Position numbers and translations under genes: made by a program. The notes below the pieces were generated by a model. It saw only the letters and a list, made by a program, of their open reading frames with translations, was not told the origin of the DNA and did no database searches. Below, piece by piece: positions 57,733-64,000 of a DNA stretch of 64,000 nucleotides (position 1 is the stretch's first letter; every line of letters starts with the position of its first letter). The stretch is taken from contig NZ_LIPD01000001.1 of NCBI RefSeq assembly GCF_001905545.1, forward strand, positions 62,001 to 126,000, written 5' to 3'. Source of the stretch: Streptomyces sp. CB02056 (GTDB lineage Bacteria; Actinomycetota; Actinomycetes; Streptomycetales; Streptomycetaceae).

Positions 57733-58365
57733 ATGGGAGAGCAGGCCGGGAATCCCGGCGGACCGGAACCGGTGAAGAAGCGCCTCGGCGTGATGGGCGG
57801 CACCTTCGACCCGATCCACCACGGCCACCTCGTCGCCGCCAGTGAGGTCGCGAGCGCGTTCCACCTGGACGAAGTGATCTTCGTGCCGACCGGGCAGCCG
57901 TGGCAGAAGAGCGACCGGCACGTCACCCCGGCCGAGGACCGCTACCTGATGACGGTCATCGCCACCGCCGAGAACCCGCAGTTCTCGGTCAGCCGGATCG
58001 ACATCGACCGCGAGGGCCCGACGTACACCGTCGACACCCTGCGCGACCTGCACGCCCTGCACCCGGACGCCGACCTCTTCTTCATCACCGGCGCCGACGC
58101 GCTCGCCCAGATCCTGTCCTGGCGCGACTCCGACGAGCTCTTCTCGCTGGCCCACTTCATCGGATGCACCCGCCCGGGGCACACTCTGTCGGACGCCGGG
58201 CTTCCGGTGGGCGGGGTCTCCCTGGTGGAGGTCCCGGCGCTGGCCATCTCCTCCACGGACTGCCGCAACCGGGTCGCCAAGGGCGAACCGGTCTGGTACC
58301 TCGTCCCGGACGGCGTGGTCCGCTACATCGACAAGCGGGCGCTGTACGCGCCGCGCGGGGACTGA
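57733..58365 (+). CDS. nadD: Nicotinate-nucleotide adenylyltransferase
   Basis: Predicted 210-residue enzyme of NAD synthesis. The nucleotidyl-transferase signature [12 protein letters not shown] is near the N-terminus and SxTxxR-like [10 protein letters not shown] near the C-terminus. TAAGGT (57719-57724) lies eight bases before the ATG and no ribosome binding site is clear, so it is probably leaderless. Confidence 0.95.
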   Translation: MGEQAGNPGGPEPVKKRLGVMGGTFDPIHHGHLVAASEVASAFHLDEVIFVPTGQPWQKSDRHVTPAEDRYLMTVIATAENPQFSVSRIDIDREGPTYTVDTLRDLHALHPDADLFFITGADALAQILSWRDSDELFSLAHFIGCTRPGHTLSDAGLPVGGVSLVEVPALAISSTDCRNRVAKGEPVWYLVPDGVVRYIDKRALYAPRGD

Positions 58366-58379
58366 TCCGGGAGCGGTGC

Positions 58380-60257
58380 ATGACTGATCGCAGCGACGGC
58401 CGGCGGCCGGAGGACTGGTCCACCGGGCAGTACCAGCAGCCGTACCAGGGCTACCAGCAGCCGCAGGACCCGCAGCCGCAGCCGCAGCCACAGCAGCAGC
58501 CGCAGGCGCAGTCGTACGAGCAGCAGCAGTACGAGCAGCAGTACGACCAGTACGGGCAGCCGGTGTACGGGCAGGGCGCGTACGGCTACCAGCAGCAGGG
58601 CTACCAGGGGTACGACGGGTACCAGCAGGGCGGGCAGTTCCCGCAGCAACAGCCGTACGAGCAGCAGCAGTACGACCAGCAGTACGACCAGTACGGGCAG
58701 CCGGTGTACGGGCAGGGCACGTACGTCTACCAGCAGCAGGGCTACCAGGGGTACCAGGAGCAGCCGTACCAGGCGGCCGCCCCGGTCGTGACCGAACCGC
58801 AGGCGCCGTCGCAGGCGCAGGAACCGGTGCAGGCCGAGCCGGCCGCGGCCGCGGCGGTCGCACCGGCGCGTCCGCGGGTGCCCCGGCCGGCCGCCGAGCC
58901 GGTGCCGGCCAAGGCCGAGCCGCCGTCCGAGCAGGTCGCCGGGGCGCGGGCCGGGAAGGCGGGGAAGGGCGGGAAGGGCGGGAAGGGCGGCGGCAAGGCG
59001 CCCGACGACAGCTACACCACGGGGGAGTTCACCTTCGTCGACGAGGAGGCGGAGGAGACCGAGGACGTCATCGACTGGCTGAAGTTCGCCGAGTCCCGCA
59101 GCGAGGTGCGCGCCGAGCGCCGCCGCAAGCTGCGCAACCGGCTGATCGGCCTCGGTGCGGTGGTGGCGCTGGCCGCCGCCGGCGTCGGCGGGTACCTCTT
59201 CCTCACCGGCGGCAAGCCGACCGCGGCCGCCGCCGCCGGCGGCCGCCAGGTCAACGTCGTCCACCTGCGCGACCTCCAGGGCAAGGTGTCCAGCGCGCTG
59301 CTGGTCAACGACGCCTCCGGGAAGAAGGGCACGGTGCTGCTGCTGCCCGACACCCTGCGGCTGCCCGGCCCGGGCGACCCGCCGGTCACCACGGTCGGCC
59401 AGTCCATGGACGGCATCGGCGCCTCGGCGACCCGCGACGGCCTGTCCACCGTGCTCGGCGCCCCGGTGGCCGGCACCTGGCGGCTGGACACCCCGTACCT
59501 GGAACTGCTGGTCTCCCAGCTCGGCGGCGTCCGGGTGGACACCAACGCCGAGACCCACGAGGGCGGCAAGCCGGACGGCAAGCTGCTGTCCGCGGCGGGC
59601 AAGAACACCATGCTCAGCGGGAAGGCCGCGGTCGCCTACGCCACGCTGCAGAACCCCGGCGAGAACCGGGACGCCCAGCTGGCCCGGTTCGGGCAGGTCA
59701 TGGACGCGCTGGTGCGCGCGATGCCGACCGAGTTCAAGGACGCCAAGGACGACGTGCACCGGATGAACGCGGTGCTCGACCCCTCGCTGCCCGAGGACGC
59801 CCTCGCCGGGGTGCTCGTCCAGCTCTCCCAGCAGGCGAAGGACGGCCACTTCGGCACCACCGCGCTGACCGTCAAGCCGGACGGCAGCCTGGACGAGGCG
59901 ACCGCGGGCAAGCAGGTCAAGGACGTGCTGGGCGGCACCGTGAAGTCTGCGGCCGCCGGCGACGCCCCGGTCCGGGTCGCGGTCCAGGACTCCAGCGGCA
60001 ACGACGCGGCGGCGGCCGCCGTACAGGTCCAGATCGTCAACTCCGGTCTGACCTTCATCCCGGGCGGGGCCAAGGGCGCCCCGCAGGCCACCAGTGAGAT
60101 CCGCTACACCGACGACGCCCGGCAGGGCGCGGCGAAGTCGCTGGCGACCAGCCTCGGCCTGCCGGACACGGCGGTGAAGAAGGTGACCGGCGACACCCAG
60201 AACGCGGACCTGCTGGTGGTGCTCGGCAAGGACTACCAGCCGCCGAAGACCCAGTAG
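58380..60257 (+). CDS. LytR-CpsA-Psr (LCP) family cell-wall glycopolymer ligase
   Basis: Predicted 625-residue membrane protein. The N-terminal ~180 residues are Gln/Tyr/Pro-rich and contain a duplicated block. A Gly/Lys stretch and an acidic motif precede one membrane helix (about 255-280). The exported LCP domain (~295-470) and LytR C-terminal domain (~520-620) follow. LCP enzymes attach wall polymers such as teichoic acids to peptidoglycan. GGGAG lies six bases before the ATG. It starts 15 bases after nadD and precedes rsfS, the typical order. Confidence 0.9.
   Translation: MTDRSDGRRPEDWSTGQYQQPYQGYQQPQDPQPQPQPQQQPQAQSYEQQQYEQQYDQYGQPVYGQGAYGYQQQGYQGYDGYQQGGQFPQQQPYEQQQYDQQYDQYGQPVYGQGTYVYQQQGYQGYQEQPYQAAAPVVTEPQAPSQAQEPVQAEPAAAAAVAPARPRVPRPAAEPVPAKAEPPSEQVAGARAGKAGKGGKGGKGGGKAPDDSYTTGEFTFVDEEAEETEDVIDWLKFAESRSEVRAERRRKLRNRLIGLGAVVALAAAGVGGYLFLTGGKPTAAAAAGGRQVNVVHLRDLQGKVSSALLVNDASGKKGTVLLLPDTLRLPGPGDPPVTTVGQSMDGIGASATRDGLSTVLGAPVAGTWRLDTPYLELLVSQLGGVRVDTNAETHEGGKPDGKLLSAAGKNTMLSGKAAVAYATLQNPGENRDAQLARFGQVMDALVRAMPTEFKDAKDDVHRMNAVLDPSLPEDALAGVLVQLSQQAKDGHFGTTALTVKPDGSLDEATAGKQVKDVLGGTVKSAAAGDAPVRVAVQDSSGNDAAAAAVQVQIVNSGLTFIPGGAKGAPQATSEIRYTDDARQGAAKSLATSLGLPDTAVKKVTGDTQNADLLVVLGKDYQPPKTQ
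58515..58753 (+). repeat. Duplicated block in the LCP gene
   Basis: Two nearly identical units of about 98 bases (58515-58612 and 58656-58753), 141 bases apart, encode YEQQQYxQQYDQYGQPVYGQ and onward. They arose by in-frame duplication in a disordered region. Confidence 0.75.
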
Positions 60258-60362
60258 GGCGGTGGCCCGGGCCCGGCGGGGGTCCGGGCGTGGTGGCGGC
60301 GGGGGCGGTGGCCCGGGCCCGGCGGGGGTCCGGGCGTGGTGGCGGCGGGGGCGGTGGCCCGG
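60257..60362. repeat. 46-bp tandem repeat upstream of rsfS
   Basis: A unit starting GGGCGGTGGCCCGGGC repeats with a 46-base period, giving two full copies and the start of a third. It lies directly after the LCP stop and before the rsfS leader (rest of the gap to 60495 holds no gene). Confidence 0.8.
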
Positions 60363-60495
60363 TATTGGCTTGGGGGCCCGGGGCTCGGGGGCCTGGAAAA
60401 ACGGTTCCGGGCCCGCCCGGGCGGCGTGAGATCCTGGAAGGCGACCCCGGCCGAGCGCCGGGGCGCCCCCCAAGCCGCCGAGCCGGAAGAACACC

Positions 60496-60954
60496 GTGAC
60501 CGTTACCGACCACAGCCAGCAGCTCATCACCGTCGCCGCGCAGGCGGCGGCCGACAAGCTCGCGCACAACATCATCGCCTTCGACGTCAGCGAGGTGCTG
60601 TCGATCACCGACGCCTTCCTGATCGCCTCCGCGAACAACGACCGCCAGGTCCGCTCGATCGCCGAGGAGATCGAGGACCAGCTGCGCGAGCAGCTGGACA
60701 TCAAGCCGGTGCGCCGCGAGGGCGAGCGCGACGGCCGCTGGATCCTGCTCGACTACCTGGACATCGTCGTGCACGTCCAGCACGCCGAGGAGCGCTCCTT
60801 CTACTCGCTGGACCGGCTCTGGAAGGACTGCCCCGAGCTCCCGCTGCCCGAGGACGCCCTGGCCTCGCGCAACCGTCCGGACGCGTTCACCGACGAGGCC
60901 GGCAACGTCGTCGCCCCCGCCGACGACTTCGGCAAGCCCGAGGACCTGCACTGA
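60496..60954 (+). CDS. rsfS: Ribosomal silencing factor RsfS
   Basis: Predicted 152-residue protein that binds L14 and blocks subunit joining when nutrients are short. The core DVSEVLSITDAFLIASANNDRQ and LLDYLDIVVHVQH are typical. The GTG start follows GGAAGAAC. Its stop overlaps the next gene's apparent CTG start. Confidence 0.94.
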   Translation: MTVTDHSQQLITVAAQAAADKLAHNIIAFDVSEVLSITDAFLIASANNDRQVRSIAEEIEDQLREQLDIKPVRREGERDGRWILLDYLDIVVHVQHAEERSFYSLDRLWKDCPELPLPEDALASRNRPDAFTDEAGNVVAPADDFGKPEDLH

Positions 60955-61601
60955 GCCGGGGCCCGCGCGGCCCGCGCATCGTCTTCTGGCGGCACGGCCA
61001 GACCTCCTGGAACCTCGAATCGCGCTTCCAGGGCACCACGGACATCGAGCTGACCGGCCAGGGCGTCCAGCAGGCCCAGCGGGCGGCCCGGCTGCTCTCC
61101 GGGCTCCGTCCCGACCTGCTGATCTCCTCGGACCTCCAGCGGGCCCGGCGCACCGCCGCGGAGCTGGCCGAGGTCACCGGGCTCGACGTGCAGCACCACG
61201 AGGGCCTGCGGGAGACCTTCGCGGGCTCCTGGCAGGGCCTGACCAACGCCGAGATCCGCGAGCGCTTCCCGGAGGAGTACGAGGCCTGGGCGGCCGGTGA
61301 GCCGGTGCGGCGGGGCGGTGACGGCGAGCTGGCCACCGAGGTCGCCGACCGCTCGGTGCCGGTGGTCCTGGACGCCGTCGGCAAGCTCCCCGAGGACGGC
61401 ACGCTGGTGGTGGTCAGCCACGGCGGGACGATCCGCACCATGCTCGGGCGGCTGCTCGACATGGAGCCGGACCAGTGGGAGCGCTTCGGCGGACTGTCCA
61501 ACTGCTGCTGGTCGGTGCTCGGCCAGGGCACGCGCGGCTGGCGCCTGCTGGAGCACAACGCGGGCACCCTCCCGCAGCCGGTCATCGGCGACGACACCTG
61601 A
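60951..61601 (+). CDS. Histidine phosphatase family protein with apparent CTG start
   Basis: Predicted 216-residue phosphoglycerate-mutase-like phosphatase. The catalytic RHG is in FWRHGQTSWN near the N-terminus, the second histidine in VVVSHGGTIR. The only sensible start is CTG 60951, in the overlap CTGA with rsfS; no ATG, GTG or TTG lies between it and the RHG motif, and farther upstream the frame overlaps rsfS entirely. Substrate unknown. Confidence 0.88.
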   Translation: MSRGPRGPRIVFWRHGQTSWNLESRFQGTTDIELTGQGVQQAQRAARLLSGLRPDLLISSDLQRARRTAAELAEVTGLDVQHHEGLRETFAGSWQGLTNAEIRERFPEEYEAWAAGEPVRRGGDGELATEVADRSVPVVLDAVGKLPEDGTLVVVSHGGTIRTMLGRLLDMEPDQWERFGGLSNCCWSVLGQGTRGWRLLEHNAGTLPQPVIGDDT

Positions 61602-61771
61602 GCCGAGCCGTACCGGCTCGGGCGGCACCGGGTGCCGGGGGCCCTCACGGGGCCCTCGGCGGGGGTCCGGAGGGAGCGGATTTCGCAGTTCCGGCCCTGA
61701 CCAGCTAGAGTCTTCCTCGTTCGCAGGGAAGGAACGCGGCCCGGAAGGGAAGCGGGAGATCCGGTGAGTGC

Positions 61772-61844
<73 letters not shown>

Positions 61845-61887
61845 CTCCGCATCGGCGGTCGTGGTCAGCCAGGGTCGCCCGTGTCGC

Positions 61888-61960
<73 letters not shown>

Positions 61961-61969
61961 CAGTAGTTC

Positions 61970-62002
61970 GGAAGGCCGTCACCCAAGGGGTGGCGGCCTT
62001 CC
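61970..62002 (+). terminator. Terminator of the first two tRNA-Ala genes
   Basis: GGAAGGCCGTCACCC pairs with GGGTGGCGGCCTTCC (one G-T pair) with a 3-nt loop. Beyond it, 62003-62343 is GC-rich DNA without a gene that carries the promoter of copy 3. Confidence 0.75.
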
Positions 62003-62250
62003 GGCGTTTCGGGCCCGGCCTCGCGGTTCTCCTGGTGGGCGCGCGGTCGGCGGGTGGTGCGGCTTCGCGGTTCTCCGGGGGGGCGTGCGGTCGGCGGGTG
62101 GTGCGGTGGCGGGGCGTTGGCGGGGCGCGTGCGTCGGGAGTGCGCGCTGGGAGCGTGCGTCAGGCGCGGGCGCCGGGGGCGGGCGCCGTACGCCCGGAGC
62201 GTGAGAGACGGGGCCTCCGGGGCGCGTGGTGCGGACCTCGGGAAACGGAT

Positions 62251-62280
62251 TTCAGGAGCACGCCCCGGAGCGTGTAAAGT
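62251..62280 (+). promoter_or_regulatory. Probable promoter of tRNA-Ala copy 3
   Basis: TTCAGG (62251-62256) and TAAAGT (62275-62280) are 18 bases apart; the tRNA begins 64 bases after the -10 box. Confidence 0.5.
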
Positions 62281-62343
62281 AGTCGATGTCGCCGAGGGAA
62301 ACGGCCGGAAACAACCGGGAACCACGGTGACAACGCAGGTCAA

Positions 62344-62416
<73 letters not shown>

Positions 62417-62426
62417 CAGCAGTCGA

Positions 62427-62456
62427 GAGCCGCCTCCCGGAAACGGGGGGCGGCTC
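62427..62456 (+). terminator. Terminator after tRNA-Ala copy 3
   Basis: GAGCCGCCTCCCG pairs with CGGGGGGCGGCTC around GAAA. Confidence 0.75.
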
Positions 62457-62514
62457 TTCGCCGTTCTGCCCGCGCCGCCGGTCCCGGCGGCCGGAATCCC
62501 GCTACCGTCGTGCC

Positions 62515-63810
62515 ATGGCCGATCTGGAGCGAAGGCGGAACGAGGAACTGGCCCGGATACTCCACCAGCTCGGATGGAGTCCGGAACGGCTCGCCCGCGA
62601 GGTGAGCCTCGCCCTGCCGCCGGGCCTCGCCATCAGCTCCACCGCCCCGTACAAGTGGCGCGACCGCGGCATGGTCCCGCGCAGCCCGCACGACCAGGCG
62701 GTCTGCGAGGTGCTCAGCCGCACCCTCGGCATCGCCGTCACCTACGAACAGCTCTGGGGCCGGATGGGCGGCCACCGCGGCGCCAAGATCCTCTCGCCCC
62801 GGCTGCTCACCGACCCGTGGACCGCCGACACCGCCCAGACCGCGCTGCGCGAGGCCGCCACCGACGCCGGCCCGGTGCGCCTCACCGACCTGTTCCGCGG
62901 CGCCGACCTCGACCAGGCCGCCGCCCGCCTGGACTCCCCGCCGCCCCCCGTCGGCGGCGGCGAGGGCGCGCTGCGCGTCGAACCCGGACTGGCCGGCGAA
63001 CTCGGCCTGTCCTACCGCAGCAAGCAGAAGCTCGAACGGGCCTGCGGCGGCGGCCTCGTCCTCGGCCCCGTCCGGGCCGAACTCGCCATGCTGGCCAAGC
63101 TGCTGGAACTCGGCGCGTACGACGAACGGCTCGGCCGCGAGCTCTACGGCACGGCCAGCAGACTCGCCCGGCTGGCCGGCTGGGCCGCGTACGACCTCGG
63201 CCACGACGCCGCCGCCCAGCGCGCCTTCGTCGCCGCGCTGCGCGCCGCCCACGTCAGCGGCGACCCCCGGCTCGGCGTCGCGGTGCTCGGCGCGCTGGTC
63301 GTGCTCGCCACCCAGGGCACCGGCGGGCGCGGGCTGGACGCCGTCTCCGCGCTGGTGACCGCCCTGGACACCCACGGCGCCGCGCTCAGCCCCGTCGCCC
63401 GGGCCCGCCAGTACGGCCGGCTCGCCGGCGCGTACGGCCGCCGGGGCGAGGCCGAACGGGCCGAGGCAGCCGCCGCCCGGGCCTTCGCCGAACTGGACGG
63501 CCTGCCCGGCACCGAGGAGGTCCGGGCCGCCCTCTCCGGGATGGTGGGGGAGGGGCGGCTGGCGCTCGGCCAGCACCGGCTCGCCAAGGTGCTGCTCGCC
63601 GAGGCGGTGGCCGGTCTCGGACCGGGACGGGCCCGCACCAAGACGCTGCTGATGGTGCGCCTCGCCGAGGCCCACCGCCGGCTCGGCGACCAGCGGGAGG
63701 CGGCCCGCACCGCCTCGCTGGCGCGCTCGCTCGCGGCGGGGATGCAGTCCGAGCGGGTGGCGAAGGCGCTGCGGGAGTTCGACGCGGCGGGGCGGGTGGC
63801 GGCGCGGTAG
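62515..63810 (+). CDS. HTH regulator with TPR-like C-terminal domain
   Basis: Predicted 431-residue protein. The N-terminal ~80 residues look like a helix-turn-helix DNA-binding region (LARILHQLGWSPERLAREVS..YKWRDRGMVPR). A linker and helical Ala/Leu/Arg-rich repeats (~170-420) follow, like TPR-containing streptomycete regulators. The ATG start follows TACCGT (62503-62508) by six bases, so it is probably leaderless. Function unknown. Confidence 0.8.
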   Translation: MADLERRRNEELARILHQLGWSPERLAREVSLALPPGLAISSTAPYKWRDRGMVPRSPHDQAVCEVLSRTLGIAVTYEQLWGRMGGHRGAKILSPRLLTDPWTADTAQTALREAATDAGPVRLTDLFRGADLDQAAARLDSPPPPVGGGEGALRVEPGLAGELGLSYRSKQKLERACGGGLVLGPVRAELAMLAKLLELGAYDERLGRELYGTASRLARLAGWAAYDLGHDAAAQRAFVAALRAAHVSGDPRLGVAVLGALVVLATQGTGGRGLDAVSALVTALDTHGAALSPVARARQYGRLAGAYGRRGEAERAEAAAARAFAELDGLPGTEEVRAALSGMVGEGRLALGQHRLAKVLLAEAVAGLGPGRARTKTLLMVRLAEAHRRLGDQREAARTASLARSLAAGMQSERVAKALREFDAAGRVAAR

Positions 63811-63993
63811 GGCGGGTTGCGGCTCGGCCCCGCGCGGTTCCGTGCGGCCTCGTGCGGTCCTGCGTGGCTCGCTGCGGCTCCCGGGTGGCTCCGCGGGGCC
63901 TCATGCGGCTCCGTGCGGCCCTGGGCGGCTCCGTGCCGCCGTCCCGGCGGTATACCCCGCAGCCCGTCGACCCGCTTGCGGTACCCTGAGCCC
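63811..63993. other. GC-rich low-complexity intergenic region
   Basis: Degenerate repeats of GGCTCCGTGCGGCC-like sequence fill this gap. No gene. TACCCT at 63982-63987 is the -10 box of the next gene. Confidence 0.4.
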
Positions 63994-64000
63994 ATGCGAA
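63994..64000 (+). CDS. Start of a gene truncated by the window end
   Basis: An ATG six bases after TACCCT fits the leaderless pattern seen elsewhere in the window. Only Met-Arg and one more base are visible, so the product cannot be named. Confidence 0.4.

Overview
The window is high-GC DNA with an actinobacterial codon pattern, frequent GTG starts and many long GC-rich hairpin terminators. The gene order tig-clpP1-clpP2-clpX-valS-folC-ndk-mreBCD-pbp2-rodA-rne-rplU-rpmA-obg-proB-proA-nadD-LCP-rsfS is, from memory, that of the Streptomyces core chromosome (around SCO2576-SCO2620 in S. coelicolor). The host is therefore a Streptomyces or Kitasatospora-type streptomycete; the genus cannot be settled from this sequence alone.

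Layout. 1-6026: a DUF6197-like protein, tRNA-Gly(TCC), tRNA-Pro(TGG), trigger factor and the Clp protease genes, with a ClgR-type box ahead of clpP1. 6096-9798: a proline-rich membrane protein and valS. 9860-15000: an accessory island between valS and folC with an unknown protein, a secreted GH18 chitinase (DasR-like site in its promoter), a UDP-GlcNAc 2-epimerase and a processive family-2 glycosyltransferase. 15183-24134: folC, a DUF4233 protein, ndk and the cell-shape operon mreB-mreC-mreD-pbp2-rodA. 24234-28038: an M14-like peptidase and a B12-binding radical SAM protein.

27952-41662 is an integrated mobile element of about 13.7 kb, the most interesting part of the window. It carries a large serine integrase, an FtsK-like transfer ATPase, a RepSA-like rolling-circle initiator, a GntR regulator and cargo. 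It sits inside the 3' end of the radical SAM gene. An 11-bp core (CAGATGGACAC) is present at both ends. The element supplies a diverged copy of the last codons, so the host protein stays intact, while the displaced original 3' end lies at 41652-41723. The cargo includes a low-GC pair, a ParA/MinD-like ATPase followed by a PIN-domain protein, which is a candidate uncharacterised defence or stability module. It also includes a divergent regulator/creatininase and four-gene operon block.

41913-63810 returns to the core chromosome: the DUF2344 partner of the radical SAM protein, RNase E/G, L21/L27, Obg, a lipoprotein, proB/proA, two related single-pass membrane proteins, an M48 protease, two tiny membrane proteins, nadD, a cell-wall LCP ligase, rsfS, a histidine phosphatase, three identical tRNA-Ala(GGC) genes and an HTH/TPR-like regulator. 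Several genes have a TANNNT -10 box only 6-8 nt before the start codon, which points to leaderless mRNAs. Two genes seem to start at CTG.
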